Below, piece after piece: positions 24,738 through 33,829 of a DNA stretch of 41,358 bases. This DNA is from an uncultured beta proteobacterium (GTDB taxonomy: Bacteria > Pseudomonadota > Gammaproteobacteria > Burkholderiales > Burkholderiaceae), in contig CAJARE010000295.1 in assembly GCA_903944255.1 (NCBI GenBank), positions 1 to 41,358 on the forward strand, written 5' to 3'. The notes beneath the pieces are model-generated. The model had not been told where the DNA came from and made no database searches. It saw only the letters and a program-made list of their open reading frames with translations. The position numbers were made by a program, and so were the translations under genes. Numbering within the stretch: position 1 is the stretch's first letter; each line of letters opens with the position of its first letter.

Positions 24738-25298
24738 ATGGCTACAAGAGCAAAGCGAGTAGGCGAAGAGCGACTCATAAAGAAATATCCTAACCGTCGT
24801 CTATATGACACGCAAACAAGTACGTACGTTACTTTGACGGATATCAAAGCCTTGGTAATGACTAGTGAGATCTTTAAAGTGGTTGATGCTAAGACTGAAG
24901 AGGACCTGACTCGCAATATTTTGCTCCAGATTATTTTGGAGGAAGAGGCCGGTGGAACACCTGTTTTCTCTTCACAAATGCTTTCTCAAATTATTCGTTT
25001 TTACGGAAACTCCATGCAAGGTTTGATGGGCAATTACTTAGAGAAGACTATGCAGTCTTTTGTGGACATCCACAGTAAATTGGGTGATCAGACCAAAGGT
25101 CTGGGAGTAGGGAGTACTCCTGAGGCTTGGTCACAATTGCTTAATATACAAAATCCATTGATGCAAAATTTGATGGGTAGCTACATGGAACAAAGCAAAG
25201 ACTTATTCCTAAAGATGCAAGAACAAATGCAGGGTTCGCAAAATATGTTTGGTGGTTTTCCATTTACATCCAAGCCTGACAAAACAGAAAAAGAATAG
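24738..25298 (+). CDS. phaR: Polyhydroxyalkanoate synthesis repressor PhaR
   Basis: PhaR senses PHB granules and represses phasin and PHA genes. The 186-residue protein has the N-terminal PHB/PHA accumulation-regulator DNA-binding domain with LIKKYPNRRLYDTQTSTYVTLTDIKALV, then the PHB-binding domain with the NILLQIILEEE segment. The C-terminus is rich in Met, Gln and Gly. I chose ATG 24738, five bases after an AAGGA ribosome site. The adjacent ATG at 24735 is only two bases from it. Two TGC-type palindromes upstream suggest autoregulation. rimO starts two bases after the stop, so both genes probably share a transcript. Confidence 0.92.
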   Translation: MATRAKRVGEERLIKKYPNRRLYDTQTSTYVTLTDIKALVMTSEIFKVVDAKTEEDLTRNILLQIILEEEAGGTPVFSSQMLSQIIRFYGNSMQGLMGNYLEKTMQSFVDIHSKLGDQTKGLGVGSTPEAWSQLLNIQNPLMQNLMGSYMEQSKDLFLKMQEQMQGSQNMFGGFPFTSKPDKTEKE

Positions 25299-25300
25299 TT

Positions 25301-26659
25301 GTGGCTGCAAAAATTGGTTTTGTATCCTTGGGTTGCCCAAAGGCATTGGTTGATTCAGAGCTGATCTTGACTCAGCTCAGCGCTGAGGGATATGAGACCG
25401 CTAAAGACTACTCTGGCGCTGACTTAGTTGTTGTTAATACTTGTGGTTTTATTGACTCTGCTGTTGAAGAAAGTCTTTCTGCAATAGGTGAAGCTCTTGC
25501 AGAAAATGGCAAGGTCATTGTGACGGGTTGTTTGGGTGCGCGTAAAAATCCAGATGGTAGTGACCTCATCCTCAGTATTCACCCCAAGGTGCTTGCTGTT
25601 ACAGGGCCTCATGCTACAGACGAGGTGATGCAGGCTATTCACTTGCACTTACCTAAGCCGCATGATCCATTTACTGATTTAGTACCACCCACTGGCATTA
25701 AGCTAACCCCAAAACACTATGCCTATCTGAAAATTTCAGAGGGCTGCAATCATCGCTGCACTTTCTGCATCATTCCAAGTATGCGCGGAGATCTTGTCTC
25801 CAGGCCAATTGGCGAAGTTTTGCTAGAAGCCACCCGCCTTTTTGAATCTGGCGTAAAAGAACTCTTAGTAGTCTCCCAAGATACCAGCGCCTATGGAGTT
25901 GATATTCAATATCGCACTGGTTTTTGGGATGGCAAACCAATTAAAACCAGAATGTTTGATTTGGTGAATGCATTAAATCAAATAGCTCGTGAGCATCAAG
26001 CTTGGGTAAGGCTTCATTATGTATATCCATACCCTCACGTAGATGACATCTTGCCATTGATGGCGGAATTTTCAGAGCATGGTTATGGTGTCTTACCCTA
26101 CCTCGATATACCCCTTCAGCATGCGCACCCCGATGTCCTTAAGAGAATGAAGCGTCCAGCTAGTGGTGAAAAGAATTTAGAGCGCATATTGGCATGGCGC
26201 GCAGCGTGTCCGGATTTAGTGATTCGTAGCACCTTTATTGCAGGGTTTCCTGGTGAAACTGAGGCAGAGTTTGAGTACTTGTTGAATTTTTTAGATGAGG
26301 CTCAAATTGATAGGGCTGGATGCTTTGCTTACTCACCCGTAGATGGTGCATTAGCCAATCAATTAGAAAATCCAATTCCTGAGCAAATTCGTGAGGAGCG
26401 TAGAGCTCAATTTATGGCCAAGGCGGAGCAAATCTCTATTAAGCGCCTGGCTAAGAAAGTTGGTAGACGTATCCAAGTATTAATTGACAGGGTAGATGAT
26501 TCAGGTGGAATAGGTCGTACCATAGGGGATGCCCCAGAAATTGATGGCTTAGTGAGGGTATTGCCCCCAAGCAAACCTTCCAAGCGTTATAGGGCTGGAG
26601 ACATTATTCGGGCAACAGTGATTAGCTCACAAGGGCATGACCTAATAGCCGAAACTTGA
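25301..26659 (+). CDS. rimO: Ribosomal protein S12 methylthiotransferase RimO
   Basis: RimO is a radical-SAM enzyme that adds a methylthio group to Asp88 of ribosomal protein S12. The 452-residue chain starts IGFVSLGCPKALVDSE. Its N-terminal UPF0004 domain holds Cys for the auxiliary Fe-S cluster (SLGC, VNTCGF, VTGCLGAR). The radical-SAM triad is C149-N-H-R-C153-T-F-C156, and the TRAM domain is at the C-terminus. RimO is preferred over MiaB because of the SLGCPKALVDSE start and IIPSMRGDLVSRP. The GTG start at 25301 lies two bases after phaR. Placing a ribosome-modifying gene within a PHA cluster is notable but may be lineage synteny. Confidence 0.94.
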   Translation: MAAKIGFVSLGCPKALVDSELILTQLSAEGYETAKDYSGADLVVVNTCGFIDSAVEESLSAIGEALAENGKVIVTGCLGARKNPDGSDLILSIHPKVLAVTGPHATDEVMQAIHLHLPKPHDPFTDLVPPTGIKLTPKHYAYLKISEGCNHRCTFCIIPSMRGDLVSRPIGEVLLEATRLFESGVKELLVVSQDTSAYGVDIQYRTGFWDGKPIKTRMFDLVNALNQIAREHQAWVRLHYVYPYPHVDDILPLMAEFSEHGYGVLPYLDIPLQHAHPDVLKRMKRPASGEKNLERILAWRAACPDLVIRSTFIAGFPGETEAEFEYLLNFLDEAQIDRAGCFAYSPVDGALANQLENPIPEQIREERRAQFMAKAEQISIKRLAKKVGRRIQVLIDRVDDSGGIGRTIGDAPEIDGLVRVLPPSKPSKRYRAGDIIRATVISSQGHDLIAET

Positions 26660-26705
26660 GGATTGTTATTAAATAAGGTTTTGATGTATTCATTATGTGT
26701 AATAA

Positions 26706-26721
26706 AGCCTAATCTTAGGCT
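26706..26721. promoter_or_regulatory. Palindrome upstream of the beta-ketothiolase gene
   Basis: AGCCTAA (26706-26712) and TTAGGCT (26715-26721) form a 16-base inverted repeat separated by TC, ending 17 bases before the thiolase ATG and just before its GGGGAT ribosome site. It could be an operator or a small mRNA leader hairpin. No T tract follows. Confidence 0.4.
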
Positions 26722-26738
26722 CAGCTAAGGGGATTGAT

Positions 26739-27923
26739 ATGAGTCGTGATGTCGTTGTATTAAGCGCAGTTCGTTCCGCAATTGGTGCCTTTAATGGTTC
26801 CCTCAGTAGTTTTGAACCTTCAGAACTCGGCGGTATCGTCATGAAAGAGGCAGTTGCACGCTCTGGTGTAGATCCAGCATTAATCAATTACATCACCGTT
26901 GGCAATACCATTCCAACTGATAGCCGTTATGCCTATGTGGCACGCGTAGCATCCATTCAGGCAGGCTTGCCAATGGACTCTGTCGCGATGTCATTAAATC
27001 GTCTCTGTAGCTCTGGCCTTCAGGCAATCGTTACTACAGCTCAACAAATTATGTTGGGTGATTGTGATTACGGTATTGGTGGCGGTGTTGAAGTGATGTC
27101 TCGCGGTATGTATGGCTCCCCAGCAATGCGAAGTGGAGCGCGCATGGGTGATACCAAAATGCTCGACTTGATGGTTGCCGTTTTAACAGATCCATTCGGT
27201 GTTGGCCATATGGGAGTAACCGCTGAAAATCTGGTGGAAAAATGGAAATTAACACGTGAAGAGCAGGATGCATTTGCCATGGAATCGCACCGTCGCGCTG
27301 CTCATGCGATTAAAGAAGGCCGCTTCAAATCTCAAATTGTTCCCATCACTATTAAGTCTCGTAAAGGTGATGTCGTGTTCGATACAGATGAGCATTGCAA
27401 GCCAGATACCACGATGGAAACCCTTGGCAAGATGAAAGCAGTTTTCAAAAAAGAGGGTGGTAGCGTTACTGCAGGAAATGCATCGGGTATAAACGATGGC
27501 GCTGCATTCTTTGTGCTCGCAGATGCAGATACCGCTAAAAAGGCAGGTCATAAGCCAATTGCCCGCTTAGTTTCTTATGCGGTGGCAGGTGTTCCTAATC
27601 ACATTATGGGTGAAGGCCCAATTCCAGCAACTAAGCTTGCCCTTGAGCGCGCCGGCCTAAAACTTGATCAAATGGATGTGATTGAATCCAATGAGGCTTT
27701 TGCAGCCCAAGCACTTGCAGTAACTAAAGGGCTAGGATTAGATCCTGCAAAAACAAACGTCAATGGCGGCGCTATTGCTTTAGGTCATCCAATTGGTTGC
27801 TCTGGCGCGGCTATTGCTACAAAAGCACTCCATGAGTTGCAACGTGTTCAAGGAAAGTACGCCTTAGTAACCATGTGTATTGGTGGTGGTCAAGGAATTG
27901 CCACCATTTTTGAGCGTATGTAA
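26739..27923 (+). CDS. Acetyl-CoA C-acyltransferase, BktB-like beta-ketothiolase
   Basis: The enzyme condenses two acyl-CoA to a 3-ketoacyl-CoA, or cleaves it. The 394-residue thiolase has the nucleophile C90 in NRLCSSGLQAI, the NEAFAAQALAVTKGLGLDP segment, the His in ALGHPIGCSGA and the second Cys in MCIGGGQGIATIFER. Overall wording (GDTKMLDLMVAVLTDPF, HMGVTAENLV, VTFDTDEH-like VVFDTDEHC) resembles Ralstonia BktB, the broad-chain thiolase that also uses propionyl-CoA, more than PhaA. This is recalled, not aligned. It may supply acetoacetyl-CoA or 3-ketovaleryl-CoA for PHA. It is separated from phaC-phaB by phaR and rimO and has its own 79-base upstream region. Confidence 0.88.
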   Translation: MSRDVVVLSAVRSAIGAFNGSLSSFEPSELGGIVMKEAVARSGVDPALINYITVGNTIPTDSRYAYVARVASIQAGLPMDSVAMSLNRLCSSGLQAIVTTAQQIMLGDCDYGIGGGVEVMSRGMYGSPAMRSGARMGDTKMLDLMVAVLTDPFGVGHMGVTAENLVEKWKLTREEQDAFAMESHRRAAHAIKEGRFKSQIVPITIKSRKGDVVFDTDEHCKPDTTMETLGKMKAVFKKEGGSVTAGNASGINDGAAFFVLADADTAKKAGHKPIARLVSYAVAGVPNHIMGEGPIPATKLALERAGLKLDQMDVIESNEAFAAQALAVTKGLGLDPAKTNVNGGAIALGHPIGCSGAAIATKALHELQRVQGKYALVTMCIGGGQGIATIFERM

Positions 27924-27934
27924 GCCAAATGACG

Positions 27935-27967
27935 CTGATGATTTAGAGCATCACCTTAAATCATCAG
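27935..27967. repeat. Hairpin shared by the convergent thiolase and serB 3' ends
   Basis: CTGATGATTTA (27935-27945) and TAAATCATCAG (27957-27967) form an 11-bp perfect stem with an 11-base loop. The right arm overlaps the serB stop region. No T tract follows on either strand, so it may protect both mRNA ends or assist a factor-dependent stop. Confidence 0.55.
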
Positions 27968-28843
27968 TAGTAAAGCTGCATCCAAGCCGACATGGTCAAA
28001 AGCCGCGTCGGCTTTTTCTTTGACAATAGGTTTTGATCGATAGGCAATGCTGATGCCCGAACCATTCATCATGATGAGATCATTAGCACCATCACCCATG
28101 GTGATTGAATTGATCTTAGTGCAAGCAAGTTGATCGCAGGCCTTGTCTAAATAGGCTGCTTTAGCTAAGCCATCCACAATCTCACCTAAGACCTGACCTG
28201 TTAGTTTGCCGTCGATGATTTCTAAAGTATTTGCTTGGGTTTGTTTAATTCCAAACTGCTGGCCTAGCCTTTCTGTAAAGAAAGTAAAGCCACCGGAAAC
28301 GAGTAACGTATGGATAGCACGTTCATGCGCACCAGCTAAGAGCTCTGCTGCCCCAGGATTTGGTCGTAATCTTTCTCGGTAAACCGCTTCTAAGCAATCT
28401 ACAGATACACCTTCTAATAAAGCAACTCGTTTTCGCAAGCTTTCTTTGAAGTCCTTGATCTCACCGCGCATAGTTGCCTCTGTAATTTGTGCTACAGCAG
28501 CTTTTTTACCCACAAAATCAGCGATTTCATCAATGCATTCAATATTAATTAATGTTGAGTCCATATCCATTGCCAAGATCCGGATTGAATGAGATTGGTA
28601 ATCTGGTTTCAAAAAGCATAAGTCGGTATTAAATTGACTTGCGATAGAGCGGAGTAATTCTCGCTGATGTGTATCTAGCTGTTGATTGCAAGACCATCGC
28701 TCTGAATAATAGCTACCATTGAATACTTGGCTATCTTCAGTATGTAAAGTTGTAGCAAACACCAGAGCTTTTTCCTTTAGCTCAAAAATCAATTTTTGAG
28801 CAATTGGCTCTCGGGAAATGGCTATCAGTATTTGAAAGGACAT
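27956..28843 (-). CDS. serB: Phosphoserine phosphatase SerB
   Basis: SerB performs the last step of serine synthesis. The 295-residue protein has an N-terminal regulatory-like domain (about 1-85), then a HAD phosphatase core with the nucleophile motif MDMDSTLINIE (first Asp is the nucleophile), SGGFTFFTERL with the motif II Ser, and motif III/IV Lys and MGDGANDLIMM. The core fits SerB of Burkholderiales. It is 24 bases downstream of mfd on the same strand, so cotranscription is possible. The C-terminus overlaps a shared hairpin with the thiolase gene. Confidence 0.92.
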   Translation of the reverse strand: MSFQILIAISREPIAQKLIFELKEKALVFATTLHTEDSQVFNGSYYSERWSCNQQLDTHQRELLRSIASQFNTDLCFLKPDYQSHSIRILAMDMDSTLINIECIDEIADFVGKKAAVAQITEATMRGEIKDFKESLRKRVALLEGVSVDCLEAVYRERLRPNPGAAELLAGAHERAIHTLLVSGGFTFFTERLGQQFGIKQTQANTLEIIDGKLTGQVLGEIVDGLAKAAYLDKACDQLACTKINSITMGDGANDLIMMNGSGISIAYRSKPIVKEKADAAFDHVGLDAALLLMI

Positions 28844-28867
28844 AGCTGCAATATTAATGGTGATTTA

Positions 28868-31800
28868 TTACTCAATCTGAACAGTATTAAGCATTGCTGA
28901 TTCATTAAGACGACGTAAAACCATTCGGATAGCATCTAATCGTTGTTCAAGCTTATCAAATTCACGATCTTTTTGAGGAAGTATCTTCAATTTGTCCTGC
29001 CCATTTAGCAAAATATGCTTTGAGCTCTGAATTAACTGAATAATCTTCATGGGATCAATCGGTGGGTTTGGTATAAATTGAATCTGAATGGAGGCTGGGA
29101 AGGCGTCAATCTTTTTGATACCAAAGCCTGTCATTTCTAGGCGTAGACGATGGGTTTCATAGAATGATTTAGCTTGATCTGGTAGATCTCCAAAACGATC
29201 CACTAATTCTTCTCGCAAGCCCATCAACTCTGAAAAGTCATGCGTACCTGCAAAGCGTTTATACAGAGAGAGGCGCTCATGGACATCGGGACAGTAATCA
29301 CTTGGAAGAAGGGCAGGTACACCCAAATTAACATCTGTGGTAGCTTGCAGGGGCGCTAGAAGATCAGGCTCTTTACCGCTACGCAAGGACTTCACGGCAC
29401 GGTTGAGCATCTCTGTATAGAGCTGATAACCAATTTCATGAATTTCGCCCGATTGCTTGTCGCCTAACACTTCGCCTGCACCACGGATCTCAAGGTCGTG
29501 CATGGCTAAATAGAAACCGGAACCCAATTCCTCCATCGCTTGAATGGCATTTAATCGTAATTGAGCCTGCTTACTCAGTGCTTCAGGGTCTGGAACTAAT
29601 AGATAGGCATAAGCTTGGTGATGGGAGCGGCCAACACGCCCTCTTAATTGATGTAATTGGGCTAAGCCAAATTTATCTGCACGATGCATGATGATGGTAT
29701 TTGCAGTAGGGACATCTATGCCCGTCTCAATAATGGTGGTGCACAGCAAAATATTGGTACGCTGCGTTACAAACTCGCGCATTACTGATTCCAATTCCCG
29801 TTCCTGCATTTGTCCATGTGCAACACTAATAGTTGCCTCTGGAATCAGTGCTTGTAATGCATGCTTCCGATTTTCAATGGTTTCTACTTCATTGTGTAAA
29901 AAGTAAACCTGACCTCCACGCTTAATTTCACGCAGTACCGCTTCTCTGATGATGCTCTCACCTTCACGACGTACAAAAGTTTTAATCGCAAGTCGTTTCT
30001 GTGGGGCGGTAGCAATGATAGAGAATTCTCTTAGGCCTTCCATAGCCATACCCAATGTTCGCGGAATAGGGGTTGCGGTTAAGGTCAATATATCTACTTC
30101 AGCACGCAGTGCTTTGAGAGCATCCTTTTGCCTAACTCCAAAGCGATGCTCTTCGTCAACAATGACTAAACCTAAATTAGCAAATTTGGTCTCTTTTGAA
30201 AGTAATTTATGAGTGCCAATGATGATGTCAGCTTCGCCCTTAGCAATGGCCTCTAATGCAGCATTAATTTCCTTGCTTGTTTTAAAGCGTGAAAGCTCAA
30301 CAATGCGTACAGGCCAATCTGCAAAACGATCCTTCCAAGTAGCAACATGTTGTTCGGCCAACAAGGTGGTCGGTGCCAGTATGGCAACTTGCTTGCCGCC
30401 CATAACTGCTACAAAGCTAGCCCGCAGGGCTACCTCAGTTTTACCAAAGCCAACATCACCACATACCAGGCGGTCCATTGGACTGCCGCTAGTCATATCA
30501 CCAATCACTGCAGCAATTGCATTGGCTTGATCCGGCGTCTCTTCAAAGCCAAAACTTTCAGAAAATGCAGCGTAATCATGAGCGGAAAACTCGAAGGCAT
30601 GGCCTTTTCGAATTGCTCTGGCCGCATACAAACTGAGTAGTTCTGCAGCGGTATCACGAATTTGTTGCGCAGCCTTACGTTTGGCTTTATCCCATTGACC
30701 TGAACCTAATTGATGTAATGGTGCTGAATCAGGATCGGATCCAGCATAACGTGTAACCATTTGCAATTGTTGAACGGGGACATATAGAGTTGCTTGCCCT
30801 GCATATTGGAGGTGCAAAAATTCTTCAAAAATGGGTTCATCTTTAGGGGCTGCTATGTTGAGTAATACCAGCCCCTGATAGCGACCTATTCCATGATCAG
30901 CATGAACTACAGGATCACCGATCTTGAGCTCTGATAGATCTTTAAAAAGCATGTCTGGATCAACTTGCTCAGATCCTTTGCCTTTTCGTCTTTGTCTTGC
31001 GGTAGTAGTAAATAATTCTGCCTCTGTTAAAACAATGAAGTTTTGATCAGGCCATGAAAATCCATTGAACAGCTGTGCAATGACTAGCCCAAAGGGGCTA
31101 TTACTTTTAATAAAATCTGCAATACCTTCAAAGCCATCAGGCTTTAGGGGGAATAAAGTAACACCGTTCGGCCCTGAAACTAAATTACTTTCTTCTAATA
31201 GTTGACGAATCGACTCCTTTCGTCCGGCGCTATCTGCGCAAATGAGTATGCGCACATTTTCTACTGACACTAAAGCTCTGAGTTTTGCAAGCGGATCTGC
31301 GTCACGTCGATGAACTGCAATATCTGGTACTGGCAAGAACTGAGCTTGATCTGTTGATTGATGTTCAAGAGTAATTCGTGCGTGTGGTTTTGAAGATGAA
31401 AAGAATTCATCTACATCTAAAAATAATTCCTTAGGAGGCAGAATAGGGCGATCAAGATCGTGCTTTAGAAATTCATAACGAGTTTGCGTATCTTTCCAAA
31501 AACTGCGAATTGTTTCTTCAATATCGCCGGTATTCCATATCCATACTGGATCGCCGGAACGAGGAAAGTAATCAAATACATTTGACTGCTCTTCAAAAAA
31601 CATCGGCAGATAAGATTCAATTCCCGCGCTCGGGATACCCAAATTAGCATCTTTATAAATTGAGCAGCGAGTAGGGTCTCCTTCAAAGACCTCGCGCCAT
31701 TTGCTCCTAAAGGCTGTTCGCGACGCATCATCAAATGGAAATTCATGACCGGGTAGCAAACGGACTTCCTTGACTGGATAAAGACTGCGTTGGGTATCTG

Positions 31801-32410
31801 GGTCAAATGCTCGAATTTGTTCAATTTCATCTCCAAACAAATCCAATCGATAAGGAAGACTTGAGCCCATCGGATATAAGTCGATTAATCCACCGCGAAT
31901 ACTATATTCTCCAGGACGCATGACTGCGCTGACTGGGTCATAACCAGCTTGTTGTAGCTGAAGTTTTAATGAAGCCTCATCAAGTTTGTCACCCTGTTTA
32001 AAGAAGAAGGTGTGACCAGATAAAAAATGAGGTGGACCAAGTCTTTGTAAAGCTGTAGTGACTGGAACTAAAACAATATCGCAACTTCCATTCAATAACT
32101 CATACAGGGTCGCTAGACGCTCTGAGACTAAATCCTGATGAGGCGAAAAATGATCGTATGGCAGAATTTCCCAGTCAGGCAAAAGCCGGGTTTTTAACTG
32201 AGGCGCAAAAGCAGGTATTTCCTCGAGTAAACGTTGCGCTTCTTGTGCTTGAGCACAAAAAATGACCATGACTGAAAAATCATTGCGGTAACGAAGTGCG
32301 GATTGGGCTATGAGGGCAGAATCTGCTGACCCAATCAGGCCAGAAAAGGTAAAGCGCTGCCCAGCCCGTGGAGCGGGTATGGGGGGTGCTAGATTTAATG
32401 CATCAGACAT
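28868..32410 (-). CDS. mfd: Transcription-repair coupling factor Mfd
   Basis: Mfd removes RNA polymerase stalled at DNA lesions and recruits UvrA. The 1180-residue protein has the N-terminal UvrB-homology region (LPDWEILPYDHFSPHQDLVSERL, MRPGEYSIRGGLIDLYP), the RNA polymerase-interacting domain (GDPVVHADHGIGRYQGL), and the RecG-like translocase with Walker A GDVGFGKTEVALRA, DEEHRFGV, LTATPIPRTLGMA and GRVGRSHHQAYAYLL. The C-terminal TRCF domain ends it. Length is standard. Start ATG 32410 gives MSDALNLAPPIPAPRAGQ. A perfect -10 box on the minus strand lies only nine bases from this start, so the mRNA may be almost leaderless. It is divergent from ispD with 23 bases between starts. Confidence 0.96.
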   Translation of the reverse strand: MSDALNLAPPIPAPRAGQRFTFSGLIGSADSALIAQSALRYRNDFSVMVIFCAQAQEAQRLLEEIPAFAPQLKTRLLPDWEILPYDHFSPHQDLVSERLATLYELLNGSCDIVLVPVTTALQRLGPPHFLSGHTFFFKQGDKLDEASLKLQLQQAGYDPVSAVMRPGEYSIRGGLIDLYPMGSSLPYRLDLFGDEIEQIRAFDPDTQRSLYPVKEVRLLPGHEFPFDDASRTAFRSKWREVFEGDPTRCSIYKDANLGIPSAGIESYLPMFFEEQSNVFDYFPRSGDPVWIWNTGDIEETIRSFWKDTQTRYEFLKHDLDRPILPPKELFLDVDEFFSSSKPHARITLEHQSTDQAQFLPVPDIAVHRRDADPLAKLRALVSVENVRILICADSAGRKESIRQLLEESNLVSGPNGVTLFPLKPDGFEGIADFIKSNSPFGLVIAQLFNGFSWPDQNFIVLTEAELFTTTARQRRKGKGSEQVDPDMLFKDLSELKIGDPVVHADHGIGRYQGLVLLNIAAPKDEPIFEEFLHLQYAGQATLYVPVQQLQMVTRYAGSDPDSAPLHQLGSGQWDKAKRKAAQQIRDTAAELLSLYAARAIRKGHAFEFSAHDYAAFSESFGFEETPDQANAIAAVIGDMTSGSPMDRLVCGDVGFGKTEVALRASFVAVMGGKQVAILAPTTLLAEQHVATWKDRFADWPVRIVELSRFKTSKEINAALEAIAKGEADIIIGTHKLLSKETKFANLGLVIVDEEHRFGVRQKDALKALRAEVDILTLTATPIPRTLGMAMEGLREFSIIATAPQKRLAIKTFVRREGESIIREAVLREIKRGGQVYFLHNEVETIENRKHALQALIPEATISVAHGQMQERELESVMREFVTQRTNILLCTTIIETGIDVPTANTIIMHRADKFGLAQLHQLRGRVGRSHHQAYAYLLVPDPEALSKQAQLRLNAIQAMEELGSGFYLAMHDLEIRGAGEVLGDKQSGEIHEIGYQLYTEMLNRAVKSLRSGKEPDLLAPLQATTDVNLGVPALLPSDYCPDVHERLSLYKRFAGTHDFSELMGLREELVDRFGDLPDQAKSFYETHRLRLEMTGFGIKKIDAFPASIQIQFIPNPPIDPMKIIQLIQSSKHILLNGQDKLKILPQKDREFDKLEQRLDAIRMVLRRLNESAMLNTVQIE

Positions 32411-32418
32411 CTTCGCTC

Positions 32419-32446
32419 ATTATAGAATCAGGTATGAGCTCAGCAA
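32419..32446 (-). promoter_or_regulatory. Possible mfd promoter within the ispD start
   Basis: On the minus strand TATAAT (32424-32419) is preceded, after 16 bases, by TTGCTG (32446-32441). The expected start of transcription is near 32412, which is two bases before the mfd ATG. The -35 box lies inside the first codons of ispD. Confidence 0.4.
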
Positions 32447-33180
32447 ATCAACCTTACAGAAAATGTCATGCGCTAATCCCTACAGCGGGATCAGGCCTGC
32501 GTCTTGGAGGAGAGCTCCCGAAGCAATTTCAGCAATTAGCTGGCCAGCCCATGTTGGCATACGCTGTTGAGGCTTTTATGCAGTGTCCCCATATTGAATC
32601 AATTTGGGTTGGAGTCAATCCAGTGTTTGCTGAGCATCCGATCGTAAAAACCTTTGCTAATGGGGGTAAACCCATTCAATTTCTGCCTTCAGGCGGAGCA
32701 ACCCGTCAAGAAACTGTCCGTAATACCTTAGCTGCTTTGCTTGAGTCTGGCATTGATGGTAGTAATTGGGTATTGGTACATGATGCAGCTAGGCCTGGTA
32801 TTACCCCAGATTTAATTGAAAAGTTGATTGCTGCTGTGGGTATGAATAGTAAAGGTGGCCTACTGGCAATACCTTTAGCTGATACCTTGAAGCAGGCTGA
32901 TTTCGATTCTGTGATTGCAGGCAATATTCCACATTCAGAAAAGACCATACCGCGTCAGCATTTATGGCAGGCTCAGACCCCACAAATGTTTGCTATCAAT
33001 GACTTGTATGAGGCTCTAGTCAATGGAATTCGACTTGAGGCTGATATTACTGATGAAGCGAGCGCAATGGAATTAGCAGGCTTTCAGCCCCTATTAATTG
33101 AAGGTGCAACCCGAAATTTTAAAGTAACCCATCCCGCAGATTGGGATTTAATGGAATTACTACTCCAGTCAACCAAATAA
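32434..33180 (+). CDS. ispD: 2-C-methyl-D-erythritol 4-phosphate cytidylyltransferase IspD
   Basis: IspD joins CTP and methylerythritol phosphate in the MEP isoprenoid pathway. The 248-residue protein has the nucleotide-binding PTAGSGLRLGGELPKQF near the N-terminus, VHDAARPGI with the metal Asp, TIPRQHLWQAQTPQMF and DITDEASAMELAG, and ends with NFKVTHPADWDLME. ATG 32434 puts the signature at about residue 16. The longer frame from 32368 would overlap mfd and is rejected. It is followed after 13 bases by ispF, the usual pair. In Burkholderiales ispD-ispF often sit next to mfd, as here. Confidence 0.94.
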   Translation: MSSANQPYRKCHALIPTAGSGLRLGGELPKQFQQLAGQPMLAYAVEAFMQCPHIESIWVGVNPVFAEHPIVKTFANGGKPIQFLPSGGATRQETVRNTLAALLESGIDGSNWVLVHDAARPGITPDLIEKLIAAVGMNSKGGLLAIPLADTLKQADFDSVIAGNIPHSEKTIPRQHLWQAQTPQMFAINDLYEALVNGIRLEADITDEASAMELAGFQPLLIEGATRNFKVTHPADWDLMELLLQSTK

Positions 33181-33193
33181 TGATGATGACAAT

Positions 33194-33697
33194 ATGACTC
33201 AAGGCGCTCAACATATTCCACAGTTTCGTATTGGCCAAGGTTATGACGTCCACGCTCTATCAGAGGGCCGTAAACTGATTTTAGGTGGAGTGCATATTCC
33301 TTATGACAAAGGGTTGTTGGGACATTCAGATGCTGATGCATTGCTACATGCTTTCACTGACGCCTTGCTAGGAGCAGCAGGATTAAACGATATTGGTCAG
33401 TTATTTCCTGATACTGATCCGCAATTTAAAGATATGGATAGCAGAATTTTGCTTAGGGCCGCTTTGCAGAAGGTCCAGGCTGCGGGCTTTCATATTGGAA
33501 ATGTGGATGCCACCATTATTTGCCAAAAACCTAAATTGGCGGAATTTTTACCTGAAATGGTCCGTAATATTGCTAGCGACTTAGGCGTAACCCCAAGTCA
33601 TGTCAATCTAAAAGCCAAGACTAATGAATCACTTGGCCATTTAGGCAGAGGAGAGGGCATTGCAGTGCATGCGGTAGCCTTGCTCTATAAAGCCTAA
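33194..33697 (+). CDS. ispF: 2-C-methyl-D-erythritol 2,4-cyclodiphosphate synthase IspF
   Basis: IspF cyclises the CDP-methylerythritol phosphate product in the MEP pathway. The 167-residue trimeric enzyme has the zinc-site GYDVHAL (Asp and His), LGHSDADALLHAFTDALLGA with the third metal His, DIGQLFPDTDP, and the C-terminal KAKTNESLGHLGRGEGI. It lies 13 bases after ispD and is probably cotranscribed. All zinc and magnesium ligands are present. The 132 bases between ispF and the tRNA-Leu gene hold only a short GGGC-TTA-GCCC hairpin. Confidence 0.95.
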   Translation: MTQGAQHIPQFRIGQGYDVHALSEGRKLILGGVHIPYDKGLLGHSDADALLHAFTDALLGAAGLNDIGQLFPDTDPQFKDMDSRILLRAALQKVQAAGFHIGNVDATIICQKPKLAEFLPEMVRNIASDLGVTPSHVNLKAKTNESLGHLGRGEGIAVHAVALLYKA

Positions 33698-33829
33698 TAT
33701 CTGAGCAAACCCAGCTTTTTATCTATATAGGGCTTAGCCCATAGCCTTCAAGATCCTCTAAACCCCCAAGCAATGTAGAATTACGGTCTTTAGAGTGAAG
33801 TTTAGGCTTGGCAGTGTTTGCGGATATTC

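Noticed and set aside
29688..30640. Several plus-strand reading frames of 72-105 codons opposite mfd
   Set aside because: They lie entirely within the well-supported mfd gene on the other strand and have compositions expected of frame shadows. Similar antisense frames in parC, lon, pccA and bktB-like genes were rejected for the same reason.
33730..33740. GGGC-TTA-GCCC hairpin after ispF
   Set aside because: The stem has only four pairs and is not followed by T, so a terminator is not supported.
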